A DNA stretch of 64,000 nucleotides, taken from Acinetobacter colistiniresistens. Its GTDB lineage: Bacteria; Pseudomonadota; Gammaproteobacteria; Pseudomonadales; Moraxellaceae. Positions 12,401 to 20,921 of the stretch are shown piece after piece. Each line of letters starts with the position of its first letter. The stretch's first letter is position 1. The notes below the pieces were generated by a model. It searched no databases. It saw only the letters and a list, made by a program, of their open reading frames with translations, and was not told the origin of the DNA. Where the stretch lies: the NCBI RefSeq assembly GCF_000413935.1, contig NZ_KE340384.1, forward strand, positions 1 through 64,000, in the 5' to 3' direction. A program made the translations under genes and the position numbers.

Positions 12401-12922
12401 GGGCTGGCGATCGTGCAACGCATGACCAGCCTGCTTGATTTTCCGGTATATGTGTATTCGCAACTGGGCAAAGGCTCATGCTTCATGATCGAAGTGCCGT
12501 TGGTCGATGCACCGAAAATTAAGATGAACACGCCACAAGTGACCGCACTACAGCACACCGCCTACAAAGTGTTGTGTTTGGATAATGATGAAACCATTTT
12601 AGCAGGCATGCGCACCTTGCTAAGTAAATGGGGGTATCAGATTTTTACGGCCACTGAACCTGAGCAAGCATTGCAATTGATTGAACAGGAAGATATTCAG
12701 GTTTGGCTCATCGACCAACATTTAAACCATGATCAACGTGGTCTAGATTTCATTGAACAATATCGTCCTGCACATATTCCAGTGGCCCTGATTACTGCAG
12801 ATTCTGATCCTGAGTTACCACAATATTTAAAGCAGCAGAATATTGTATTGTTGAAAAAGCCATTAAAACCTGCGGGTTTAAGAGCTTGGTTATCAGGTTT
12901 AAAAATCATGCCAATGCAATAA
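9428..12922 (+). CDS. SSSF-fused hybrid histidine kinase, CrbS/MxtR-like
   Basis: This 1164-residue membrane sensor kinase combines several domains. An N-terminal sodium:solute symporter domain has about 13 membrane segments (1-480). A STAC-like linker follows (about 550-630), then a PAS domain (about 650-760). The HisKA domain has phosphoacceptor His near 813 (AASHDLLQP). The HATPase has its N box near 924 (NFVSNALRY) and a GLGLGLAI G box. The C-terminal receiver has Asp near 1094 (LIDQHL) and Lys in LLKKPLKP. CrbS/MxtR proteins sense acetate and control acs and actP. The divergent yjcH-actP pair supports that role here. An ATG 24 nt upstream is an alternative start. No CrbR partner lies in the window. 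Confidence 0.88.
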   Translation: MNSWLILGVLALYIVLLFGCAFFGEKHASRLGMRGRMLLFSLTLGVYCSSWTFYGATGAAVRQGVIFLPIYLGPLLFIWFGYDIWKRLGRIRQHHAISSIADFVAARYGKSGSLAALVTILAVIAIVPYLALQLRAIALSASVILEQNAHIHTTTNSVLVLTAVLAILAMIFGTRHIAHTEQHGGLMLAVAFESFVKLFALLCVAAFFLLQSPDNIKQVSSDVHQHFHDLQQLGVPETFWVQTLLAGLAMICLPRQFHVAVVELRDEKHIRGARRWFAAYLILTVIAIIPIASWALHSLPESLGTPDIAVLALPLSYQQEWLALLAFLGGFSASTGMLLVASVALSIMLSNDLIMPALWRFKIISRHDQHLPRVLKLTRRISIISVMLLGFLFFHFFNDINQLSVFGLLAFSAVAQFSPALIGGLYWRGASRQGVYVGLLMGFAMWSYTLLFPTVLRSLPDHYQDFAQHLLLFGPFDINGLRPEALLGFESFAPLTHGVLWSLGLNVVLYIWVSRLYRPSVAEQIQAESFFYYESKPLPSAQSNTDLTDLHLNAARLKVGDLLALAKRVTGDKPTLQAFQQFCEQNHVVLNENHVANGMWWRFTEQYLAGIIGAASARTLLTTAMINNGLALGQVANILDQASQWQRFNQNLLMTMIDHMTQGVSVVDKNMCLVAWNNQYLKLFDYPKDLVYVGCPIADLIRYNAERGECGPGPVEEHVRKRLHWMKVGSAHEFERIRKDGLVIQMRGNPIEGGGFVTTFADITAFRENEAILEERVSDRTQQLANALTEQQLALEQADKANQSKSRFLAAASHDLLQPMHAARLFSTALEQSVHSTEDQQTLQQLDRALYGAESMLSALLDIARLEGGTIQAKRQAYSLHDLLNDLELQFKSIAAQRNIQLSVHDTQFWVDTDPQWMRRIIQNFVSNALRYTAQGRVVVGVLRSAHRPKHIRIGVWDTGPGINEQQRLKLFQEFERCGHTSPWGEQGLGLGLAIVQRMTSLLDFPVYVYSQLGKGSCFMIEVPLVDAPKIKMNTPQVTALQHTAYKVLCLDNDETILAGMRTLLSKWGYQIFTATEPEQALQLIEQEDIQVWLIDQHLNHDQRGLDFIEQYRPAHIPVALITADSDPELPQYLKQQNIVLLKKPLKPAGLRAWLSGLKIMPMQ

Positions 12923-13238
12923 ATGACCAAATATTTTGCAACATAGGCAGAAACCATCAAAAAGCAGCGCTTAGTGCAACGATAAATTGACCAAAGTGCT
13001 CAAATCATGATTGGCTATGGCAAAAACGTTCACTTACATTAGTGAACGTTTGTACACTTACTTACAATTACATAAGATAATGTTTTTATTTATAAATTTT
13101 AGCATAAAAATCCTATCTACAACTTTAGTCGTATTCTACTTGCTTTCTTGATCCCGCATAAATTGATCAACGAGATTGAAAGCCCAATGAAGGTTTATTG
13201 GGTTCTCATCAGAAACATTGTCAAAAAGGACATTGATC
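12923..13238. other. Intergenic region with a perfect hairpin
   Basis: There is no gene here. A perfect 10-bp inverted repeat (AACGTTCACT / AGTGAACGTT, 6-nt loop) lies at 13025-13050, about 100 nt past the kinase stop codon. It lacks a real T tract, so it may be a weak terminator or a protein-binding palindrome. AT-rich DNA follows (13070-13130) and presumably holds the promoter of the next gene. Confidence 0.5.
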
Positions 13239-14000
13239 ATGAATAGTAATCACTCATCAACTGACCACAGTTCACAACAGCTGTATCGCCAATATAGTGC
13301 CAATGCATTATTACCTGAACTGGATTGGCAAACGATTTTTGTGCATAGCAAACTGGAGGATACCCATTTACGTGCACTGAATACGCTTTATCAAGCCGCT
13401 GTTCCACTGGCACTCAATGTATTTGATCAACTCAATTTTGATGTGTTTGCACCTGCGGCTTATCATCCACAAGGCTTGGGCTTATTTGAAAAACTGGCAC
13501 AACAAGAACAAAAATTCTTGGAAGCGCTGGAAAATGAATCTGCTCATCTTGACCATGAGACCCGCTATCAAATCTGGAGTATGTTATTGCGTGGTGGTGC
13601 GGTACTGGTATTCAAAGCCTGGTTAGGCCATGTCAAAGGCGGCGAAAACCAGCTCGATAAAACCCATTTTGATGAACTTTCTGACTTACTATTTATCAAA
13701 ACACGTCCCGATCAATTGGCTCAACGCTTAAAAGTTGATACCAATGCCCCGCTTACCCATATTTTCTTGATGTATGAAAATGACGTGTTTCTGGATCACT
13801 TTAACAGTTTGGAAACCGCCGCTTTATTTGTTGATTTGGGTGTATATGATGCTGCATTTTTAAGTTTGCGTGATGATCGTGTGGCTGAATATCTCAAAGC
13901 CAAAGGTTATGTGACTCAAGAGCAGATTGATGATTTGCAATGCGCATTGAATCCCTTGTATTGCGATAGCTTAATGCCAAAACAGGATTGTCTGGCCTAA
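13239..14000 (+). CDS. Unrecognised 253-residue cytoplasmic protein
   Basis: I do not recognise this family. The protein is acidic, mostly helical in appearance and rich in Leu, Asp, His and Gln. It has no signal peptide or convincing membrane segment and only two cysteines near the C-terminus. The frame opens at a TTG 21 nt earlier, but the ATG at 13239 has AAAAAGGA about 8 nt upstream. It is transcribed alone, in the same direction as the sensor kinase but 316 nt away. Codon use looks like its neighbours. It is probably a real, genus-restricted protein of unknown role. Confidence 0.75.
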   Translation: MNSNHSSTDHSSQQLYRQYSANALLPELDWQTIFVHSKLEDTHLRALNTLYQAAVPLALNVFDQLNFDVFAPAAYHPQGLGLFEKLAQQEQKFLEALENESAHLDHETRYQIWSMLLRGGAVLVFKAWLGHVKGGENQLDKTHFDELSDLLFIKTRPDQLAQRLKVDTNAPLTHIFLMYENDVFLDHFNSLETAALFVDLGVYDAAFLSLRDDRVAEYLKAKGYVTQEQIDDLQCALNPLYCDSLMPKQDCLA

Positions 14001-14009
14001 CCGACCGAG

Positions 14010-14035
14010 GCCACAATCAAGATTGTGGCTTCGCT
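14010..14035. terminator. Hairpin between convergent genes
   Basis: The stem GCCACAATC / GATTGTGGC has a 2-nt loop and is perfect over 9 bp. It lies 9 nt past the stop codon of the 253-residue protein and 19 nt past that of the convergent gene. The T tract is broken (TTCGCTTTGGCTTTT), so termination on the plus strand may be partial. Confidence 0.55.
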
Positions 14036-14047
14036 TTGGCTTTTCAT

Positions 14048-15235
14048 TCAAGAACGATCTTTTTCTAAACGCTGTTTATGGATCTGCATCACCACATCAC
14101 TAAACTCGTTTAAAACATAATTGACCCATAAACGGCTATACCAGTTATATTCAGTGGATAAACGATAATCAATGCTCAGAATCAACTTGGTGGTGTGCGC
14201 ATCGATTTGTTGCAACTGATAATCTGTTTTCAGCAAATCGAAATACTTACCGCCCATTTCCAGGTGGTCATCCAGTGATCCCTTCGGAAAAGAATCTGGA
14301 GCAAACTGGTATTTCCATGACAATAAATACGGCGCATGTGATGCGGTCACCTTTTCTTCAAACTTGATACCACGTTCCCACTGGATGGTGCGTATCAACT
14401 CGCCTTCATGCTGCTCGGTCATACCAAAAATAGGTTTGGGAAAGCCCATGCTAAAAATAAAACTGTGTTTGACTTCTTCAGGCTGAATCTTACCAATTTG
14501 GTTAATAGCCTGAAATACTTGCTGTGCTGGCGCATGAATCACGACCGAGCGCTGGGTTTGTCCATATTCAGTACGGCTAAAATCAGGCAACAACAACCAT
14601 AAAATCAGAGGCAGCAGTGCAAAAGAATAGATTTTTGCACTAGGTTTCCATAGATAATGACAAATCAATCGCATCAAGCCCGCACCCAGCAGCAACCCCA
14701 TCAACAGAATGGGTAAGAGCATGATTAGACAGATAATGCCTTCTCTCAACACGATCACACAGAATACAATTACGATCACAAAAACAAGCGGCTGAATTTT
14801 AAACAGTCTGGAGAGAAAAATGGGATTGGGCTGTTTTCGAATCATAAAGTATTCGAATAATGAACCGAGTATTGCCGGAATCACGAGAACCACGACAAAG
14901 GACATTAGATCTTTGGCATAACTACTCAGCAGCACGGTAAATGCCATCAAGCTCGCAGCCAGAATTAGCGGTAAAATCCGTAAAAAAGACGATCTGGCTG
15001 GATAAACCTTTTCCAAAGCATAAGGCAGATCATGAGTTAAATTTGTCAGAACAAGCACATAACTGTTCTGCTCATGCTTAATTTTATGCACATGGTAGTG
15101 CCTGAATCCTGCCTGCCGCAACATCTGATCGATACTGTCCCGAACTTCATCAGTCCAGGCTTCAACTACAATGCGGGCATACCCCTGTTGTTGTAATTCT
15201 TGAATAATTGTTTTTGGATCCTGAAGATAATGCAT
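14048..15235 (-). CDS. Membrane protein with C-terminal SRPBCC-like domain
   Basis: This 395-residue protein has a cytosolic N-terminal part of about 85 residues, then roughly six hydrophobic segments (about 86-225). A soluble C-terminal part of about 165 residues follows. It begins RSVVIHAPAQQVFQAINQI, a typical opening of START/SRPBCC lipid- or ligand-binding folds. The start is supported by GAGG 5 nt upstream. A membrane-anchored SRPBCC protein suggests handling of a hydrophobic ligand, but no substrate can be named. It is convergent with the 253-residue gene and lies 66 nt downstream of the copper receptor's stop on the opposite side of a short gap. Confidence 0.65.
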   Translation of the reverse strand: MHYLQDPKTIIQELQQQGYARIVVEAWTDEVRDSIDQMLRQAGFRHYHVHKIKHEQNSYVLVLTNLTHDLPYALEKVYPARSSFLRILPLILAASLMAFTVLLSSYAKDLMSFVVVLVIPAILGSLFEYFMIRKQPNPIFLSRLFKIQPLVFVIVIVFCVIVLREGIICLIMLLPILLMGLLLGAGLMRLICHYLWKPSAKIYSFALLPLILWLLLPDFSRTEYGQTQRSVVIHAPAQQVFQAINQIGKIQPEEVKHSFIFSMGFPKPIFGMTEQHEGELIRTIQWERGIKFEEKVTASHAPYLLSWKYQFAPDSFPKGSLDDHLEMGGKYFDLLKTDYQLQQIDAHTTKLILSIDYRLSTEYNWYSRLWVNYVLNEFSDVVMQIHKQRLEKDRS

Positions 15236-15301
15236 GCCGGCCTCGATTCAAATCTCAATCAGCCCAATGCAGGTCATTGAGCTGATTGATTCTAACCGAG
15301 C

Positions 15302-17422
15302 TTAGAACTTCATGCTCATACGCATCCAATAATTGCGTCCAGTATTATTGAACTGCTCTTCACTGGCAAAACCAAAGCCTGAACTACCGGCTTTATTGAG
15401 ATGCTCTGTATAAGTTTTATCCAACACATTATCGACACCGACTGAAAGGTCGATATCTTTACTCAGACTATAACTACCATTTAACGAAATCGTTGAGAAA
15501 CCAGCACTTGGCTTGAGGTCATAACCCACAATGTTCCCTTGATGCAAACTGACACGGTTTTGCTGATCTACCACACGCCACAACATGCCCAGTGTATATT
15601 TATCTGCGACATAACGTAGGTTCAAACGTCCTTCTAATGGTGCAATTTGTGGTAAAGGTGTATTGTCCGTGGTATTTTTACCCCACGCATACATGGCACT
15701 TAGATCCGCTTGGATATGATCAGTAAACTGATAGCCAATTCCAGCCTCGGCACCTGCAATCGTGGCATCCACATTCTTGGCACTTGCAGTAATCTCACTG
15801 CTGCCATGCCCGCCATGTCCACCACCATGCAAATGGCTATGATCGTGATAATTCATCAGAATATAATCATCAATCAACCCTGCATACGCCGACACCCAAG
15901 ACGTAAAAGCGCCCTGTTGCTGGGTAAAACCAAAATCTAACTGCAAGGTTTTCTCTGGACGCACACCATTAAAAGTATTTGTCGAACCTGCATTGCCATG
16001 TTCAGGACTGAACAACTCCCAATAATCAGGCATACGTTCGACATAACCTACGCCAACATAACTATTTAAGCCATGTTCAACATTCTGATTTTCCAAACGC
16101 ACAAATGCACTTGGTAGAGTTTTTTCAAGCTGGGTATTGAATCCTTTGGTTTTCGAATCAACACGCTCATCATCAACAGTGACTTGGTCTACGCGAGCAC
16201 CTGTCACAATCTTATTCTGCGGGTTCAATTGATAAGTCAACTCACCGAAAGCACCATAAGACTGGAAGCGCATATCCTGACGGAAGGGTACATTCATCGA
16301 TGGCATGGTCGGCGATGACATACTGCCACCATGTTTATTGAACTGAGAATCAACTCCAGTAATTAAACTCCATTGATTCCATTCCGAGGTCATGGCCAAA
16401 CGCGAGTTCAAGGTACGGCGTGTCACTTGCATGGCCATCGGGTTTGGCATCAGCATGGTCATGCCATCATGGCTCATTTCAACCAAAGGCGGTGTACGCA
16501 AACTATAGTTATCCATAATATGGTCGTTATAGCTATAGTTCACCTGAGCTTCAATTTTCTTGATCACATCGGTGACATTTTTCTTTTCAAACCGTAAACC
16601 TAAGCTTTCACGCGCAAATTGTGCACCGTCCATACCACGACCAGCATATTCCGCTTCACCATCAGCCTTGCCACCCGTCAATTCCAGCCAGGTATTCTCA
16701 TCTGGCATCCAGCCTAAAGCGACATCGGCATTCCAGCGTTCCCATGAAGATGGAATGGTTTTACCATCACCATCTTGATAACTATTCGATTCAGAACGGT
16801 TGGCATTTAAGCGGATATATTTTTTCTCATCACCAACTGCTGCTTCAACATTCTGATCTAAACGTCCAAACGAACCCCACAATACACTCGCCTGCCCACG
16901 ATATGGTTTTTCTTGCGTAAGCTTTTCAGGTTCACGTTCAAAAATCACCGTCGCTGCTGAGCCGGTATTGGCATATTGAACAGTTTGCGGCCCTTTAATC
17001 ACTGAGATTCGATCATAACTTTCAGGGGAAATATAAGAGGTTGGTGCATCCATACGAGCAGGACATGCACCGAGGTTCTCGCTACCATCAGTCAAAATCT
17101 TGATGCGGGAACCAAACATACCACGGAAAGTTACATCCCCATTGGTACCACCACTTTGTATCGAATTAAACCCCATAATGCTTTGTAGATAATCCGCCCC
17201 ATCTGTCGCAGGGATCGGTTGAATCGGTTGCTTTGGATCGGCTTGCACCACCAGACCATTATTCTGATTCGGTTGTTGTGCTGTTATCACAATCGGTGCA
17301 AGTGAGGTGTGCGCATGATGAGTATCTGCTTGCTCAACAGGATTTGCCCAAGCCATCACTGTATTTGAGGCAGCCAAGATCGCAACCGTAAGCGGTTGTA
17401 GTAAAAATTTAGGTTGAGCCAT
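15302..17422 (-). CDS. TonB-dependent copper receptor (OprC/NosA-like)
   Basis: This 706-residue outer-membrane receptor has a signal peptide (cleaved after VMAWA near residue 26) and a TonB-box-like IVITAQQ near 44-50. A plug domain carries RISVIKGPQTVQYANTGSAATVIFE, and a beta-barrel ends in aromatic F. A histidine/glycine-rich loop (HDHSHLHGGGHGGHGSS) and methionine-rich stretches (MSHDGMTMLMPNPMAM) suit metal binding. The plug resembles the TonB-dependent copper receptor family (OprC). It follows a DUF2946 gene, the usual companion of these receptors. It should import copper ions or complexes. Confidence 0.85.
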   Translation of the reverse strand: MAQPKFLLQPLTVAILAASNTVMAWANPVEQADTHHAHTSLAPIVITAQQPNQNNGLVVQADPKQPIQPIPATDGADYLQSIMGFNSIQSGGTNGDVTFRGMFGSRIKILTDGSENLGACPARMDAPTSYISPESYDRISVIKGPQTVQYANTGSAATVIFEREPEKLTQEKPYRGQASVLWGSFGRLDQNVEAAVGDEKKYIRLNANRSESNSYQDGDGKTIPSSWERWNADVALGWMPDENTWLELTGGKADGEAEYAGRGMDGAQFARESLGLRFEKKNVTDVIKKIEAQVNYSYNDHIMDNYSLRTPPLVEMSHDGMTMLMPNPMAMQVTRRTLNSRLAMTSEWNQWSLITGVDSQFNKHGGSMSSPTMPSMNVPFRQDMRFQSYGAFGELTYQLNPQNKIVTGARVDQVTVDDERVDSKTKGFNTQLEKTLPSAFVRLENQNVEHGLNSYVGVGYVERMPDYWELFSPEHGNAGSTNTFNGVRPEKTLQLDFGFTQQQGAFTSWVSAYAGLIDDYILMNYHDHSHLHGGGHGGHGSSEITASAKNVDATIAGAEAGIGYQFTDHIQADLSAMYAWGKNTTDNTPLPQIAPLEGRLNLRYVADKYTLGMLWRVVDQQNRVSLHQGNIVGYDLKPSAGFSTISLNGSYSLSKDIDLSVGVDNVLDKTYTEHLNKAGSSGFGFASEEQFNNTGRNYWMRMSMKF

Positions 17423-17494
17423 GATCGGTCTCTCTTAAAACATAAATAAAACGTGGCTAGGGCTATAAAAACCCTAACGAAAATAAAGTCTTAA

Positions 17495-17932
17495 TTATGC
17501 AAAGAGTGGTGGTGCTCGCCCTTGAGGCAATAAAAACAAACGTTGTAGCGCAAAATAAATATGCTTAAACGCTTGTTGATAGGCAACTAGACGGATTTGG
17601 ATGCGGACCAGAACTTCTTTCACCCCAAATTCAGGCGGCAATACCAAATTGGCATACACCGTACAGTACTGACATTGGTGATTGGGATCGTGATGATCGT
17701 GTTGCGGCCTCGACACTTGAGCCTGTTCAAGCTGAGCTACATGATGCTGAGATGCATGGGCCGAATGGCTCTGCGAAGCTTGTAATTTAGGTAAGAGTAA
17801 GGCCTGAGTAATGGTTTCACAGACTGGCGCGATTTGATACTGCTTCGGAAGTAACGGCTGCAAGAAAACCGCAATCTGTAAACAGACCGCGGTTAAGGCA
17901 AGCAGCAAGCCACAACGAAACAGAGACAACAT
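17495..17932 (-). CDS. DUF2946 family protein
   Basis: This 145-residue protein starts with a hydrophobic signal or anchor segment. It then has a histidine-rich stretch ending in a cysteine pair (DHHDPNHQCQYC, about residues 79-90). It closes with RAPP, a feature common in the DUF2946 family. Histidines and the CxxC pair suggest periplasmic metal handling. The gene lies directly upstream of the copper receptor on the same strand and 12 nt after the def stop codon, so it may be co-transcribed with both. Its biochemical role is not established. Confidence 0.75.
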   Translation of the reverse strand: MLSLFRCGLLLALTAVCLQIAVFLQPLLPKQYQIAPVCETITQALLLPKLQASQSHSAHASQHHVAQLEQAQVSRPQHDHHDPNHQCQYCTVYANLVLPPEFGVKEVLVRIQIRLVAYQQAFKHIYFALQRLFLLPQGRAPPLFA

Positions 17933-17943
17933 CTTTAAAAAAA

Positions 17944-18474
17944 TTATCGCTTGACGCTAACTTTTTCTTTTTCGCGCTGGCGAACCACCTTTTCCACTTT
18001 TTCACGTGCGCGCTGACGCTTCAATGGTGATAAATAGTCAACAAAAAGTTTGCCATTTAAGTGATCCATTTCATGTTGGATACAAACAGCGAGAAGTTCG
18101 TCAGCTTCTAACTCAAATGCTTGACCTTCAAGGTTAATTGCCTCGATTTTTACGCGTGACGGACGCTCAACTTTGTCGTATATTTGAGGCACAGAGAGAC
18201 AGCCTTCTTCATACGGCTGCGTATCTTCGGTCAGTGGAATGACTTTGGGGTTAATGAACACCATCGGTTGGTTTTTCTCTTCAGAGATGTCCATAACAAT
18301 AAGCTGAATATGATGATCAACCTGAGTTGCCGCTAAACCGATACCCGGTGCCTCGTACATGGTTTCAAACATATCTGCTGCAAGCTGACGAATATCATCA
18401 GTGACTTCTTCGACTGGCTTGGCAATGGTACGAAGGCGGGGATCAGGAAAACTTAGAATAGGTAATAAGGCCAT
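17944..18474 (-). CDS. def: Peptide deformylase
   Basis: This enzyme removes the formyl group from the N-terminal methionine of new proteins. All three family motifs are present: [10 protein letters not shown] (motif I), EEGCLSVP (motif II, metal-binding Cys) and QHEMDHLNG (motif III, HExxH). The frame can open 10 codons earlier. The ATG at 18474 gives the standard MALLPIL start, has GAGGA 8 nt upstream and yields 176 residues. It is divergent from the LysM gene, a common gamma-proteobacterial arrangement beside dprA and tsaC. Confidence 0.96.
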   Translation of the reverse strand: MALLPILSFPDPRLRTIAKPVEEVTDDIRQLAADMFETMYEAPGIGLAATQVDHHIQLIVMDISEEKNQPMVFINPKVIPLTEDTQPYEEGCLSVPQIYDKVERPSRVKIEAINLEGQAFELEADELLAVCIQHEMDHLNGKLFVDYLSPLKRQRAREKVEKVVRQREKEKVSVKR

Positions 18475-18596
18475 ACTGTCGTCCTCACTTATGCCATTGA
18501 TCAAAAAACCAACTGAAGGGAATGCTTGATCAAAAAATTGTGTGTAAAGTCGTTATTATAGCGCAACTACACACATAATTTTTAGGAATTATGATA

Positions 18597-19748
18597 ATGA
18601 AAAAGGTTTTAAACGGCATACACTCATTTCATGCCTTGGGGTTAAAAAAACAACTGATTGCTGCTGCGATTTGTGCAGGACTGGGGATGGGAGTAAATTT
18701 TGCCCATGCAGCCAGCCCAAATGTCAGCCCACCCTCAGTTAAAGTCGGTGCCCCACACGTTTATGTGGTGAAAAAAGGCGATACACTTTGGGATATCTCA
18801 GGGAAGTTTTTAAGCAAGCCATGGCGCTGGCCAGAAATCTGGGCAAGCAACAAACATGTCAAAAATCCGCACTGGATTTATCCAGGCGATCGCTTGCTGC
18901 TGTGCAGCTTGAACGGTAAACCCTTAGTTGGTAAAGATGAAGGCGACGGTTGTGACGGAATTATCCGTCGTTATACGGGGAATACCTCAACATTACGCCC
19001 ACAAGTGCGTGTCGAAGCATTGAACAACAGCGTTCCAGTGATTCCTCTGGCCGATATTCAACAATGGCTGGAACGTACTTCAGTTCTGCCAGCGGATGCC
19101 ATTGCCAACACTCCTTATATCCTGGGCACAGCAGATAACCGTGTCATCGCTGGTAAAGGTCAGAGTGTTTATGTCCGAGGCAAAGGTCTGGAAAATGGCC
19201 AACGCTATGGGGTCTTCCGTGAAGGTGAACCTTATGTGGTCTTAGATCCAAATGGTAAAAAGCAGGTCCTTGGTGTTGAACTGACCCAAGTCGCTTCAGG
19301 CGTTACCATTCGCAATGAAAATGACATCACCACGCTTGAACTCACGGAAAGTTATAACGGCGAAGTGCGGCGTGGCGATCGGGTAATGGCCGAACAAGAT
19401 GCCATGTTACCGACTTTATTCTATCCCGTTGATGCTCAGCAGATCAAAGACGGCGGCAAAATCATTCGGGTGATGGGTTCAATTGGTACAGCGGCCAAAA
19501 ATGGCGTTGTAACGATTGATCGTGGCACCGCAGACGGCGTTGAAATCGGTCAGGTGCTCAGTGTCTACCAAGATGGTGAAATGATCAGAGACCCAAAAAC
19601 CAAAGAAAAAGTTAAACTACCAGGTCAATATCTGGGAAGCATCATGGTCTTTAAGAGCTTTGATCGGATCAGCTATGCCTACGTGCTTGAAAGTGAACTG
19701 CCAATCAAGATTGGCTCAAATATTAAGCCACCCCGCCTCGATGACTGA
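18597..19748 (+). CDS. LysM peptidoglycan-binding protein
   Basis: This 383-residue exported protein has a signal peptide ending near NFAHA (about residue 38). One LysM motif follows directly (HVYVVKKGDTLWDISGKF ... NPHWIYPGDRLLL, about residues 55-105). A long beta-rich C-terminal part follows. LysM binds peptidoglycan, so the protein acts in the periplasm or at the wall. The ATG at 18591 is an alternative start but would leave only 3 nt after AGGA. The def / LysM / dprA / tsaC order is widely conserved. Confidence 0.88.
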   Translation: MKKVLNGIHSFHALGLKKQLIAAAICAGLGMGVNFAHAASPNVSPPSVKVGAPHVYVVKKGDTLWDISGKFLSKPWRWPEIWASNKHVKNPHWIYPGDRLLLCSLNGKPLVGKDEGDGCDGIIRRYTGNTSTLRPQVRVEALNNSVPVIPLADIQQWLERTSVLPADAIANTPYILGTADNRVIAGKGQSVYVRGKGLENGQRYGVFREGEPYVVLDPNGKKQVLGVELTQVASGVTIRNENDITTLELTESYNGEVRRGDRVMAEQDAMLPTLFYPVDAQQIKDGGKIIRVMGSIGTAAKNGVVTIDRGTADGVEIGQVLSVYQDGEMIRDPKTKEKVKLPGQYLGSIMVFKSFDRISYAYVLESELPIKIGSNIKPPRLDD

Positions 19749-19758
19749 GTAATTGCCG

Positions 19759-20886
19759 ATGTTGAATCAACTATCACCACATCACTATCACACTGTGCTG
19801 GTGTGGTATTTGGTTCAACATTCACTCTCCAGTTTTGCCAAGCTTCAACAACATTTTGGTAATTGTGAACAAGCCACACAGCCACACCGTTTCTCTGAAT
19901 GGTCACAACTGGGCTTACACGCCAATCACTTAAAACGTTTGGCGGAATTTCAAAGTCCTCAGGGTCAACAACAATTTAAACAGTTGCTTGATCAGGTGTG
20001 TAAACATAGTGATTTTATCCTGACTCCTGAAGATCTGGGCTATCCGACCCAATTACAGCCTTATGCAGACCGCCCCCCGATTTTATTTGGACAAGGTCAG
20101 GCACAAGCCTTATTACAACCGCAAATTGCCATGGTCGGTAGTCGTAAACCGAGTCCTCATGGACGACAAGTTGCTTATGATTTTGCCTATTATCTCAGTG
20201 AAAAAGGCTTCTATATCAGCAGTGGTTTGGCGCAGGGTATTGATCAAGCCGCGCATCAAGGAGCTTTAGCTCATCAACGTACCATTGCCGTGACGGGCAC
20301 TGGTTTAGATAGCGTTTACCCTGCTCAGCACAAGCAATTGGCACAACAAATTACCCAATCAGGTGCTGTCATCACTGAGTTTTTACCCTCCACCCTGCCA
20401 TTGCAACAGCATTTCCCAAGACGTAATCGAATTGTCAGTGGTTTGAGTCTGGGGGTATTGGTGGTCGAAGCTGCACTGAAAAGCGGCTCTCTCATCACAG
20501 CGAATGAAGCAGCCAATCAAGGCAAAATGGTCTTTGCGATTCCTGGACATATTTACAGTGAGCATCATCAAGGTTGTCATCAACTGATTCGGGAAGGTGC
20601 GATTCTGGTCGACCATCCCGAGCAAATCATTGAAGATTTAGCCTTGCCAACGCAATGGCAAACGCAACAACAAACCGTGGAAGCCATCAACTCTCCACCT
20701 AGCCTGCCAACCCATTTGATTGCGTTGTATCAAAGTCTAGACTGGGTCGGACAAGATATAGATCAACTGGCACAGCGCCATCCAATCACGACTGCAGCAC
20801 TCACCGCTCAATTGATGGAGCTGGAATTACTCGGTTTATGCCTGCAACAAGCAGGCCGCTATTTACGTTGCCGCCCAATGCATTAA
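19759..20886 (+). CDS. dprA: DNA-processing protein DprA
   Basis: DprA loads RecA on incoming single-stranded DNA during natural transformation. The 375-residue protein shows the Rossmann-fold core with MVGSRKPSPHGRQVA, SSGLAQGIDQAAHQGAL, GTGLDSVYP, FPRRNRIVSGLS and a C-terminal winged-helix-like domain. The frame opens at a TTG two codons earlier, but the ATG at 19759 is preferred. It follows the LysM gene by 10 nt. Its presence fits the natural competence common in Acinetobacter. Confidence 0.94.
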   Translation: MLNQLSPHHYHTVLVWYLVQHSLSSFAKLQQHFGNCEQATQPHRFSEWSQLGLHANHLKRLAEFQSPQGQQQFKQLLDQVCKHSDFILTPEDLGYPTQLQPYADRPPILFGQGQAQALLQPQIAMVGSRKPSPHGRQVAYDFAYYLSEKGFYISSGLAQGIDQAAHQGALAHQRTIAVTGTGLDSVYPAQHKQLAQQITQSGAVITEFLPSTLPLQQHFPRRNRIVSGLSLGVLVVEAALKSGSLITANEAANQGKMVFAIPGHIYSEHHQGCHQLIREGAILVDHPEQIIEDLALPTQWQTQQQTVEAINSPPSLPTHLIALYQSLDWVGQDIDQLAQRHPITTAALTAQLMELELLGLCLQQAGRYLRCRPMH

Positions 20887-20921
20887 ACTAGTCATATTCT
20901 CCCATTTGTTTTAGTTATCCT

